Positions 24,704 through 33,859 of a stretch of 64,000 nt of DNA are shown piece after piece. The stretch lies in contig DATLNB010000009.1 of NCBI GenBank assembly GCA_035536995.1, forward strand, positions 1 through 64,000, given 5' to 3'. The notes beneath the pieces are model-generated. The model saw nothing but the letters and a program-made list of their open reading frames with translations. It ran no database searches and was not told where the DNA came from. This stretch comes from AV80 sp035536995. GTDB lineage: Bacteria; Verrucomicrobiota; Verrucomicrobiia; Chthoniobacterales; UBA10450. The position numbers were made by a program, and so were the translations under genes. Position 1 is the stretch's first letter, and every line of letters begins with the position of its first letter.

Positions 24704-27541
24704 CTACTGGAGAAGATCGCGCGCTTTCGCGAGAGCTGCGTCGATTTTCGAGGGATCTTTACCGGCGCCCTGCGCGTTGTCGGGTCGTCCCCCGCCTTTG
24801 CCTCCTACGATCGGGGCAATCTCCTGGATCAACTTGTTCGCCTGAAACTGTGTCGTCATTTCTTTCGGGACCGAGGCGATCAAGGACACGCGGCCATCGA
24901 ACGCGCTCGCCAGAAAAATGGGGCCGTTGAAGTGCGACCTTAATGTATCAATCACGCTCTGGAGCATCTTGCTGTCGGCCTCCGCCACTGAAGCCACGAT
25001 TGATTTATCGCCTTCGTGCGCGACCCGGAGCTCTTTGGCGACGGACCCCGCACGATTCTTCATCTCCGCCTCGGAAGCCTTCCCCTGTTGTTTTTGCCAT
25101 TCCTGAACTTCAACCTCGATTCGCTGGAGGTGAGCGGCGCGTTCGTCGATTTCCTTCAGCATTGTTGCTGCGTCCGCAGAAATGGAGAACGAGGGCAAAA
25201 CTGTGATGCCCGCCTTCTTTCGCGCGAGCCCTGCGAACTTTTCCTCCTGCCGGTGCGCTTCCGTTCTGGCCCATTCCTGGGCAGCTTCGCCCGCCACCGC
25301 CTCAATCCGGCGGATGCCCGCCGCGATCGCTTCCTCCCGAACAATCCGGAACGAACCGATGTCCGCTGTCTGGCGCACGTGGGTCCCGCCGCACAGCTCC
25401 ATCGAATAACCATTCAGTGTCCCTGGTTCGCCGCCGATCTGGACCACCCGGACCGTGTCGCCGTACTTGTCACCGAAGAATTGCTGGATGTCTGAGCGCT
25501 TCTTAGCGTCCGTGTACGCGATCTCGGTCCAGGAAACCGTCGCATTCTCGGTGACCTTCTCGTTCACCAACTCCTCGACCGCGCGTTTCTGTTCCGCCGT
25601 CAGCGCCGAGCTCGAGAAATCGAACGTCAGTTTCTCCGGCCCAACATAGCTGCCTTTCTGGCTCGCTTCCCTGCTGACTTTCTCATGCAACGCCCAATGC
25701 AGCAGGTGCGTCACGGTGTGATGCCGTTCGATGGCTCGTCGCCGCGGAACATCGACGGTGACTGTCACGTGTGCTCCGGGGTCAGGCGCTTCACCTTCCT
25801 CGAGCAAGTGGATATACGTAGCGCCCGCCTTTTGAGTGTTCGCGATCTTCCACAAGCGACCGTCGGCAGCAATTGTTCCGCGGTCCCCGACCTGGCCGCC
25901 CATCTCCGCGTAACAAACGGAATTATTCAGAACAACCGCCGGTAGGCCGTCAGCCGGTGTCACGGAGATCACGTCGGCGCCTGTATGATCGTGCTCATAC
26001 CCGAGGAAATTCGTGGCAATGGTTTCGTCAGTCTCGGCCAGCGTGATCGAAGTTTTCTTTTGAGCAGATCTTGCGCGCGATCGCTGCTCTTCCATTAATC
26101 GCTCAAATCCGGCGCGATCGACGTCGAGGCCGCGCTCACGCGCCATCAACTCCGTTAGATCCAATGGAAACCCCTGCTCATCATAGAGCCGAAAGGCAAA
26201 GTCCCCCGAGATTGTGCCCGACCCCGAACGCGCGACTTCGCTCTCGAACAACCCGATCCCTTTATCCAACGTCTTATTGAACCCTTCCTCTTCGCGGCGC
26301 AGCGTGTCCTTGATCTGCTGGTATTGCTTCCGCAATTCGGGGAAAACGTCCGCCATCGCGCGAACCAGCACGTCGGTCAGGTTGAAGAAAAATGGTTCGT
26401 GGAATCCGAGGGTCCGGCCATACCGGACCGCGCGGCGCAGGATGCGACGAAGAACGTAGCCGCGGCCTTCGTTGCCCGGCTGAATGCCGTCCGCGATCGC
26501 GAAGCTCAGGGTTCGAATGTGATCGGCGATCACCCGGAAAGCGATGTCGATCTGCTCTTGCCGCTCGGAGGTCGGGCTTCCAGCCTGACTCGGCCGACCG
26601 GCATCTTGCCGGTCATTGTCTTCGGCAGGCTGGAAGCCCGCCGGCCGAGACATGCTGGAAGCATATCCTCCTGGCAGCGTGCTCGTGTACTTCTTCCCGC
26701 TCAACTTTTGCAGCTCGTCGAAGATCGGCCGGAAAACGTCGGTCTCGTAATTCGAGACGACCCCGGAGAAATCGGTGAAATTTTTTGTGCCCTGGATCAT
26801 CGCCGTGATCCGCTCGAGGCCCATTCCGGTATCGACGTGACGCTGCGGCAAGGGCGAGAACGTGCCGTCGGGGTTCGCGTTGAACTGGATGAACACGAGG
26901 TTCCAGATCTCGATGCAACGCGCGTCGCCTACATTCACGAGCGAACCTTTTGTATCGCCCGCGGGCGTGAGGTCCACGTGCAGTTCCGAGCACGGTCCGC
27001 ACGGGCCGGTGTCGCCCATCATCCAAAAATTGTCCTTTTTGTTTCCGTTGACGATGTGGACCGCCGGATCGAGCCGGGCCTTCCGGAACATCCGTTCCCA
27101 ATGGTCGTACGCTTCCTGGTCGAACTCGCTGGGCTCGCCGGGCCCAGGCTTGTAAACCGTCGCGTAAAGCCGCGAGGGCGGCAGTTTCCACTGCTCAACC
27201 ACCAGTTCCCACGCCCACTCAATTGCTTCCCTTTTGAAATAATCGCCGAAGCTCCAGTTCCCGAGCATCTCGAAAAAGGTGTGGTGATACGTATCGAGCC
27301 CGACGTCATCGAGGTCGTTGTGCTTGCCGCCAGCCCGAATGCACTTCTGGGTGTCGGCGGCGCGGGCCGGATTCCAGGCCGGCTTTTGTTGCCCGAGGAA
27401 AATCGGGACGAACTGGTTCATCCCGGCGTTCGTGAAAAGCAGGTTCGGCGAATCCGGCATGAGTGACGCCGAGGGCACGATCGTGTGCTCTTTCTCGCGA
27501 AAGAAATCGAAGAACGATTGGCGTATTTCGGCGGCGGTCAT
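24704..27541 (-). CDS. alaS: Alanyl-tRNA synthetase
   Basis: A 945-residue class II synthetase that charges tRNA-Ala. The aminoacylation domain opens with the typical EIRQSFFDFFREKEHTIVPS and LLFTNAGMNQF. The editing domain has HTVTHLLHWALH and the zinc site ends in ELCGGTHV. The C-Ala domain carries GGKGGGRPDNAQGAG. It is longer than the usual 870-880 residues. Residues about 297-325 (MSRPAGFQPAEDNDRQDAGR and the following part) are encoded by an intergenic-type repeat inserted in frame between KYTST and EQIDIAFRVIADHIR. All catalytic and editing motifs remain, so the enzyme should work. The only other tRNA-synthetase sequence near is the 3' remnant downstream. Confidence 0.96.
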   Translation of the reverse strand: MTAAEIRQSFFDFFREKEHTIVPSASLMPDSPNLLFTNAGMNQFVPIFLGQQKPAWNPARAADTQKCIRAGGKHNDLDDVGLDTYHHTFFEMLGNWSFGDYFKREAIEWAWELVVEQWKLPPSRLYATVYKPGPGEPSEFDQEAYDHWERMFRKARLDPAVHIVNGNKKDNFWMMGDTGPCGPCSELHVDLTPAGDTKGSLVNVGDARCIEIWNLVFIQFNANPDGTFSPLPQRHVDTGMGLERITAMIQGTKNFTDFSGVVSNYETDVFRPIFDELQKLSGKKYTSTLPGGYASSMSRPAGFQPAEDNDRQDAGRPSQAGSPTSERQEQIDIAFRVIADHIRTLSFAIADGIQPGNEGRGYVLRRILRRAVRYGRTLGFHEPFFFNLTDVLVRAMADVFPELRKQYQQIKDTLRREEEGFNKTLDKGIGLFESEVARSGSGTISGDFAFRLYDEQGFPLDLTELMARERGLDVDRAGFERLMEEQRSRARSAQKKTSITLAETDETIATNFLGYEHDHTGADVISVTPADGLPAVVLNNSVCYAEMGGQVGDRGTIAADGRLWKIANTQKAGATYIHLLEEGEAPDPGAHVTVTVDVPRRRAIERHHTVTHLLHWALHEKVSREASQKGSYVGPEKLTFDFSSSALTAEQKRAVEELVNEKVTENATVSWTEIAYTDAKKRSDIQQFFGDKYGDTVRVVQIGGEPGTLNGYSMELCGGTHVRQTADIGSFRIVREEAIAAGIRRIEAVAGEAAQEWARTEAHRQEEKFAGLARKKAGITVLPSFSISADAATMLKEIDERAAHLQRIEVEVQEWQKQQGKASEAEMKNRAGSVAKELRVAHEGDKSIVASVAEADSKMLQSVIDTLRSHFNGPIFLASAFDGRVSLIASVPKEMTTQFQANKLIQEIAPIVGGKGGGRPDNAQGAGKDPSKIDAALAKARDLLQ
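26567..26650. repeat. GGCTTCCAGCCTGACTCGG repeat inserted inside alaS
   Basis: GGGCTTCCAGCCTGACTCGG at the left is answered by CAGGCTGGAAGCCCGCCGGC at the right, a hairpin unit of the same family as the intergenic one at 31381-31496 (AGGCTTCCAGCCTGGCTCGG). Here it is translated as part of AlaRS. Confidence 0.85.
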
Positions 27542-27567
27542 GATTGGTCGCGAGACGTTAGCGCGAC

Positions 27568-27639
27568 CTGTAGCGGCGGTCTATGACCGCCGGGAATCTT
27601 CCATCTCTGAGCGTTCGGCGGTCACAGACCGCCGCTACA
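27568..27639. repeat. TGTAGCGGCGG hairpin repeat
   Basis: CTGTAGCGGCGGTCTATGAC at the left and GTCACAGACCGCCGCTACA at the right. It fills the gap between alaS and recA and ends one base before the recA stop codon. Confidence 0.85.
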
Positions 27640-27640
27640 A

Positions 27641-28678
27641 CTACTTCTTTTCTTCGTCGAGCTTGGCTTTCACCGCGGTCTCAATCTCTTCGTAGAGCGC
27701 GGGATCGTTCTTCAACGCGTCTTTCCCAGCATCCCTGCCCTGGGCCAGCTGGGTCCCCTTGTAACTCAGCCATGAGCCGCGCTTCTCGATGATTTGTTTT
27801 TCCAGAGCGAGATCAAGGAGCGCGCCGGTTGAGGAAATGCCCTCATTGTACATGATATCGAACTCAGCTTCGGTAAACGGCGGGGCCACCTTATTCTTCA
27901 CCACCTTGACCCGGGTCCGGTTACCGGTGACCACGCCATCGGTTTGTTTGATCGCGCCGATCCGCCGGATATCCACTCGAACGCTCGCGTAAAACTTTAG
28001 CGCCTTGCCGCCCGGAGTCGTTTCCGGATTGCCAAACATCACGCCGATCTTTTCCCGAATCTGGTTCGTGAAAATGCAGCAGGTCCGCGCCTTCGAAATC
28101 AGTGAGGTGAGCTTGCGCAACGCTGCGCTCATTAAGCGCGCCTGCGTCCCGACCGTCGAATCGCCGATCTCGCCGTCGAGCTCCTGCTTCGTGACAAGCG
28201 CCGCCACGGAATCCAGGACGATAACGTCCAGCGCGTTCGACCGCACCAGGGTCTCGACGATCCGCAAAGCCTCTTCGCCCGAGCTCGGCTGCGAAACCAG
28301 CAGGTCGTCCAGGTTCACCCCGAGCCGGCGCGCATATTGCGGATCGAGGGCGTGCTCGACGTCAATAAAGGCCGCGAGGCCCCCGCGCTTTTGCGCCTGC
28401 GCGATCACCGTGAGCGTGAGGGTCGTTTTGCCGGATGATTCCGGGCCGTAAACTTCCACGACGCGGCCGCGCGGGAAACCACCCACGCCGAGGGCGCGGT
28501 CGATCAGGATGTTTCCGGTCGGGATAACGTCGATGTCGGCAATTGTATCGTCACCGAGGCGCATGATCGCGCCGTCGCCATAATCTTTCGCGATCTGCTG
28601 GATGGCGAGGTCGAGGTTCTTGTTGCGGGCAGCGATAATTTTATCTTCGGCAGTTTTTTCTTCAGTTTTTGTAGCCAT
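27641..28678 (-). CDS. recA: Recombinase RecA
   Basis: A 345-residue RecA, the strand-exchange ATPase of homologous recombination and inducer of LexA self-cleavage. Walker A is GPESSGKT (78-85), with the DNA-binding loop GEIGDSTVGTQARLMS and the NQIREKIGVMFGNPE stretch as in all RecA proteins. The length is standard. It lies upstream of alaS in the same orientation with about 100 bp between, most of it a repeat. No clear LexA box could be identified upstream by eye. Confidence 0.98.
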   Translation of the reverse strand: MATKTEEKTAEDKIIAARNKNLDLAIQQIAKDYGDGAIMRLGDDTIADIDVIPTGNILIDRALGVGGFPRGRVVEVYGPESSGKTTLTLTVIAQAQKRGGLAAFIDVEHALDPQYARRLGVNLDDLLVSQPSSGEEALRIVETLVRSNALDVIVLDSVAALVTKQELDGEIGDSTVGTQARLMSAALRKLTSLISKARTCCIFTNQIREKIGVMFGNPETTPGGKALKFYASVRVDIRRIGAIKQTDGVVTGNRTRVKVVKNKVAPPFTEAEFDIMYNEGISSTGALLDLALEKQIIEKRGSWLSYKGTQLAQGRDAGKDALKNDPALYEEIETAVKAKLDEEKK

Positions 28679-28825
28679 AGGGAGGGGCCTCTTAAGTACG
28701 TGTGGTGACGAACTTCGCCAAGCAGAAAAGCGGAAGCGGGGACGGACGTGTCCCTCCAGGAATACAACAGGCCGCGACCCTCACGGCTCGCAGCCTGCGT
28801 AACTAACCCAACAACTCGCCGTTGC

Positions 28826-29206
28826 TTAAGAAACCGTGATCTTGCGCGGCTTGACCTGCTCGGCCTTCGGCAGAGTCAGGCTGACCACGCCCTGCTCGAT
28901 CTTCGCGCTGATTTTCTCAGCGTCGATCGACGGATCGAGCTCGAAGGTGCGCCGGAAGTTTTCAGCGCGGGACTCGCGATGGATGAGAGTCCCCTCTACC
29001 GCCGGCATGGACCGACGCCCGATGATGGTGAGCTCGTTGTTCTCCACCCACATCTCGAGGTTCTCCTTGCTCACGCCGGGCATCTCGACTTCCAACACGT
29101 AGCCATCCGCGTTTTCGAGGACAGTTGCCGGCGGGGCGATAAACTGTTCGGGCGCGCGCTCGCCGTTGGTTGAGCTGCTCCGATTTTCACGAACCAAAGT
29201 ATTCAT
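28826..29206 (-). CDS. Hsp20/alpha-crystallin small heat-shock protein
   Basis: A 126-residue holdase chaperone. The alpha-crystallin domain runs from about residue 28 to 122: YVLEVEMPGVSKENLEMWVE, the FRRTFELDP strand and the closing GVVSLTLPKAEQVKPRKI with a GVxxLxLPK motif. It keeps unfolding proteins soluble in the cytoplasm as oligomers. It follows a second Hsp20 gene by about 30 bp and is probably co-transcribed with it from the region upstream of 29700. Confidence 0.93.
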   Translation of the reverse strand: MNTLVRENRSSSTNGERAPEQFIAPPATVLENADGYVLEVEMPGVSKENLEMWVENNELTIIGRRSMPAVEGTLIHRESRAENFRRTFELDPSIDAEKISAKIEQGVVSLTLPKAEQVKPRKITVS

Positions 29207-29235
29207 GGTGATAATTTCCTTTCCTTGAAAGATGG

Positions 29236-29700
29236 TTAACTAACGTTGACCTGGATCTGCTTCGGCTTCGCTTCTTCGGCCTTCGGCAGCGTCACGGTGA
29301 GGATGCCGTCCTTGTAGACGGCGCTCACCTTGCTGGCATCGACCCGCGTCGGAAGCGTAATGCTCCGGCGGAATTTCCCGGTGAAGCGTTCCGTGCGGCT
29401 GGCGTTGTCGCCGTCGCCGGCCTCGCCTTTACGCTCGCCGCCGATGCTGAGGGTCCCGTCGTGCAACGAGATTTCGATGTCCTCCTTGCGCATGCCCGGG
29501 AGCTCGACGACCGCGACGACGTTGTCGCTGTTCTGATAGAGGTCGAGGGCCGGCGTCCAACCGTTGAAGAGCTGCGCCTGCCGTGCGCCAGTCAGAAACG
29601 GAAGGTCGAGCAAGGTGTCGAGGTCATCCCGCAGGCTGGCCCAGCGATTCAGCGAAGGCCACATGACGGAATTTGGGGTTTGGTAACGAATTAAACTCAT
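29236..29700 (-). CDS. Hsp20/alpha-crystallin small heat-shock protein
   Basis: A 154-residue small heat-shock protein. The crystallin domain spans about residues 50-150, with VVAVVELPGMRKEDIEISLH, FRRSITLPTRV and the closing GILTVTLPKAEEAKPKQI. The start at 29700 (MSLIRYQTP) is supported by an AAGGAA ribosome-binding site seven bases upstream; longer in-frame readings lack family features. It is the first gene of a two-gene Hsp20 unit. The two proteins differ in the N-terminal arm and so may form mixed oligomers. Confidence 0.93.
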   Translation of the reverse strand: MSLIRYQTPNSVMWPSLNRWASLRDDLDTLLDLPFLTGARQAQLFNGWTPALDLYQNSDNVVAVVELPGMRKEDIEISLHDGTLSIGGERKGEAGDGDNASRTERFTGKFRRSITLPTRVDASKVSAVYKDGILTVTLPKAEEAKPKQIQVNVS

Positions 29701-29959
29701 ATGGATTCCTTTCTTGATTGGTTGTTCAAAAGCCGGAAGAAACCAGAGCGCGAGAGATGCCAGAGCGCGGGAGACGCGCAGCTGTGCACATATATATCTT
29801 ACCTGCAAATGTTTATGCGTATACGCTGATATCGATCATTCAAGCAATATATGCCGATCTGGCACACTTCCGTTGGCCGAGCAACAACGTTTAGTGTGTC
29901 ATATTTTCCCTCTTTTCCAAGTTTGCGTTAGGTCCTCGGCACCCGATATCTTGCGATAC
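29701..29959. promoter_or_regulatory. Divergent control region of hsp20 pair and ribD
   Basis: An A/T-rich island (about 29788-29860) stands out in a GC-rich window. On the minus strand CTTGAA (29839-29844) resembles the -35 element of a heat-shock sigma-32 promoter, with a GCGTATACGC palindrome (29817-29826) at -10 distance. This is suggestive only: the -10 does not match the CCCCAT consensus, and TTGCTT with TATACG is a sigma-70-like reading of the same bases. Confidence 0.35.
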
Positions 29960-30988
29960 ATGCCGACCCGGGTGTACGACGAACTCTTCATGCGAGCTGC
30001 ACTGGAAGAGGCGCGCCGCGGCTCCGGACAGACAAGCCCGAATCCAGCAGTGGGCGCTGTTCTTGTTGTTGGCAAAACGATCGTTGCACGCGGCTATCAC
30101 CGCCGGGCTGGCGAGCCTCATGCAGAAGCGGAATGCCTTGCCCAATTCGGCGGCCGCGTGCCGAAGAGCGCGGTTCTCTACGTCACCCTGGAGCCTTGTT
30201 CCACCGCGGGACGCACCCCGGCCTGCACCGACACCCTTCGCACCAGCGGCGTGCGCAACCTGGTCATCGGAACGCTCGACCCGAACCCCGTTCACGCCGG
30301 GCGCGGAATCGAGCTACTCCGCGACGCCGGGCTCACTGTCCGGACGGGCGTGCTCGCGCAGGAATGCGCGGCCTTAAATCGGGGGTTCAACAAATGGATC
30401 CAAACGGGGCTGCCGTTTGTGATCGCAAAGTGCGGTATGAGCCTCGACGGCAGACTGACTGCGCCGCCCTCTGAAAGCCAGTGGCTCACCTCGCCTGCCG
30501 CGCGGCGTCACGCCCGAAAATTGCGCAGCAGTGTCGACGCTATTTTGGTCGGTGCACAAACCGTTCGCGCGGATAACCCGCGTCTGACCACACGGGGCCG
30601 GGCCGCGGGAAAGCAGCCATGGCGAATCGTGCTTTCGCGCTCGGGCAAACTGCGCAGGGACTCGCGGGTTTTCACGGATCGTTTCGCGGCGCGGACGAAA
30701 GTTTTTGGGGAAATAAAACTCCCGGTTTTGCTTCGCGAGCTGGGAAAACAGGAGATCACCAGCGTGTTGATCGAAGGCGGCGGCGAAATCCTTGGGCAGG
30801 CCCTGGATGCGAGGATCATCGACCAGGTCCAGATCTACATCGCGCCGATTTTATGCGGCGGACCCACGGTAGCCTTCGGGGCCATGGGCGTAGCGACGAC
30901 CGCGGCCGCGGCCCGATTGACCGCAACCCGCTACGAGGCCATCGGCTCCAATCTCTGCGTCACCGCTGCTTTGACCTACGCGGCATAA
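29960..30988 (+). CDS. ribD: Bifunctional riboflavin biosynthesis deaminase/reductase
   Basis: A 342-residue RibD. The N-terminal cytidine-deaminase-like domain carries the zinc site His54-Ala-Glu56 (PHAEAE) and Cys80/Cys89 (EPCSTAGRTPAC). The C-terminal dihydrofolate-reductase-like domain has AKCGMSLDGRL, VGAQTVRADNPRLT and VLIEGGGEILG. The protein carries out two successive steps of riboflavin synthesis: deamination of the pyrimidine and reduction of its ribose. The start at 29960 matches the family N-terminus; an upstream in-frame extension through the control region is not credible. No other rib genes lie nearby. Confidence 0.93.
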   Translation: MPTRVYDELFMRAALEEARRGSGQTSPNPAVGAVLVVGKTIVARGYHRRAGEPHAEAECLAQFGGRVPKSAVLYVTLEPCSTAGRTPACTDTLRTSGVRNLVIGTLDPNPVHAGRGIELLRDAGLTVRTGVLAQECAALNRGFNKWIQTGLPFVIAKCGMSLDGRLTAPPSESQWLTSPAARRHARKLRSSVDAILVGAQTVRADNPRLTTRGRAAGKQPWRIVLSRSGKLRRDSRVFTDRFAARTKVFGEIKLPVLLRELGKQEITSVLIEGGGEILGQALDARIIDQVQIYIAPILCGGPTVAFGAMGVATTAAAARLTATRYEAIGSNLCVTAALTYAA

Positions 30989-31067
30989 TCTGCGCCGAAT
31001 ATTTCTTCGAAACTTTGCGTCTGAAGTGGTGTTACATCGGGAGGTTCAAGGGAGGATCATTATCATC

Positions 31068-31361
31068 ATGAATTGGAAAAAAATTCTGCTCATCGTTGCG
31101 GTCGTCGGCGCTTTTGCCTTCGCGGCCGTGCCACGCAGTGAAGCGCGTGTCCACGTCAACTTCGGGATCGGGTTCCCGATCGGGTACAGTTACGGATACG
31201 GTTATCCTTATGGTTACGGGTACGGCTATCCGTACTCCTACGGCTATCCGCGACCGGTGATTTACGTGGGGCCGCGGTATCACCGGCACCGCGTCCGGCG
31301 CATTCACCATCGCCACCACAGGCCGCATCCGTATCGGTATTATCGCTCCTCGCGATACTAA
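31068..31361 (+). CDS. Small secreted Gly/Tyr-rich, His/Arg-tailed protein
   Basis: A 97-residue protein with a clear signal peptide (ILLIVAVVGAFAFAAVPRSEA). The mature part begins with VHVNFGIGFPIG, then has GYSYGYGYPYGYGYGYPYSY-type repeats, and ends in a basic His/Arg/Tyr tail (HRVRRIHHRHHRPHPYRYYR). This composition is common in small exported proteins of soil Verrucomicrobiota and Proteobacteria; the function is unknown. The His-rich tail could bind metals, but that is a guess. GGAGG lies 14 bp before the ATG. A strong terminator follows at 31498-31533. Confidence 0.75.
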   Translation: MNWKKILLIVAVVGAFAFAAVPRSEARVHVNFGIGFPIGYSYGYGYPYGYGYGYPYSYGYPRPVIYVGPRYHRHRVRRIHHRHHRPHPYRYYRSSRY

Positions 31362-31380
31362 GAGCGGATCAACGAAATTC

Positions 31381-31496
31381 GGAAGTTAGGCTTCCAGCCT
31401 GGCTCGGCCGATAAGCTTCCAGCTTGTCGCATCTTCTAAACACTGCGACAGCCTGGAAGGCTGTCGGCCGAGTCAGGCTGGAAGCCTGACTTCCGG
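31381..31496. repeat. GGCTTCCAGCCTGGCTCGG hairpin repeat
   Basis: GGAAGTTAGGCTTCCAGCCT at the left is answered by AGGCTGGAAGCCTGACTTCC at the right, with an inner CTTCCAGCTTGTCGC / GCGACAGCCTGGAAGG pair. A close relative is inserted in alaS at 26567-26650. Confidence 0.85.
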
Positions 31497-31497
31497 T

Positions 31498-31533
31498 GAG
31501 CTGGCCGGCGATTCCGGCCGGCTCATTTTTTTT
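31498..31533 (+). terminator. Rho-independent terminator after the Gly/Tyr-rich gene
   Basis: Stem GAGCTGGCCGG (31498-31508) with CCGGCCGGCTC (31514-31524), one T-G wobble, loop CGATT, followed by eight T. It lies between the convergent ends of 31068-31361 and 31539-31883. Confidence 0.9.
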
Positions 31534-31538
31534 GCCGA

Positions 31539-31883
31539 TTAAAGAAGGACTGCGTCGTCGACCAGGCTGTCGTCGTCCGCCATCAGGTCATCGACATCCG
31601 CCAGCAAATCCAGGTCGTCAGCCTCAGACATGACGATCTGGTCCGCGCGATCAGTCGTGACCTGACTCGGGACCTGGACGCGGAGTAAGAGCGCCGCAAG
31701 GACCGTGACCGCCAGGCCCGTCGCGGGCATCAGCCAGCGCAGGTTAAACCATGAACGCGCAGGCGTTTCGCCCTGAGCTTCCCGGATTTTTCGGATAACG
31801 TTCCGCGCAAAAAACGGGGAGACTTGGGGCTCGCGGCTGCGGCCGAGCAAATCCCAAAGCTTCTCGTCTTCGTCGCGGTTCAT
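31539..31883 (-). CDS. Small single-pass membrane protein with acidic tail
   Basis: A 114-residue protein. The N-terminal 42 residues are cytoplasmic-looking (KLWDLLGRSREPQVSPFFAR), a single transmembrane helix follows (WLMPATGLAVTVLAALLL, about 49-66), and the tail is very Asp-rich (EADDLDLLADVDDLMADDDS, about 87-106). Proteins of this layout usually accompany ECF sigma factors in Verrucomicrobiota and may be anti-sigma-like, but here it follows the housekeeping rpoD by about 50 bp. I do not recognise a named family. A role in tethering or sequestering a sigma factor is speculation. Confidence 0.65.
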   Translation of the reverse strand: MNRDEDEKLWDLLGRSREPQVSPFFARNVIRKIREAQGETPARSWFNLRWLMPATGLAVTVLAALLLRVQVPSQVTTDRADQIVMSEADDLDLLADVDDLMADDDSLVDDAVLL

Positions 31884-31933
31884 AAGCGGTGATTGAACTC
31901 CACCGGGGGCAGAATGTTGCGGGAAAACGGCGG

Positions 31934-33784
<1,851 letters not shown>

Positions 33785-33859
33785 GGAATTGTGCTCTTGA
33801 GGTCTTGCTGTTTCCGAGGCCAGCTTACGCTCGACCTGCTGCCCCCTCAGCGACAGTTT

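Noticed and set aside
29860..29876. TGGCAC sequence resembling a sigma-54 promoter element
   Set aside because: The -12 GC does not follow at the required spacing, and no sigma-54 activator gene is near.
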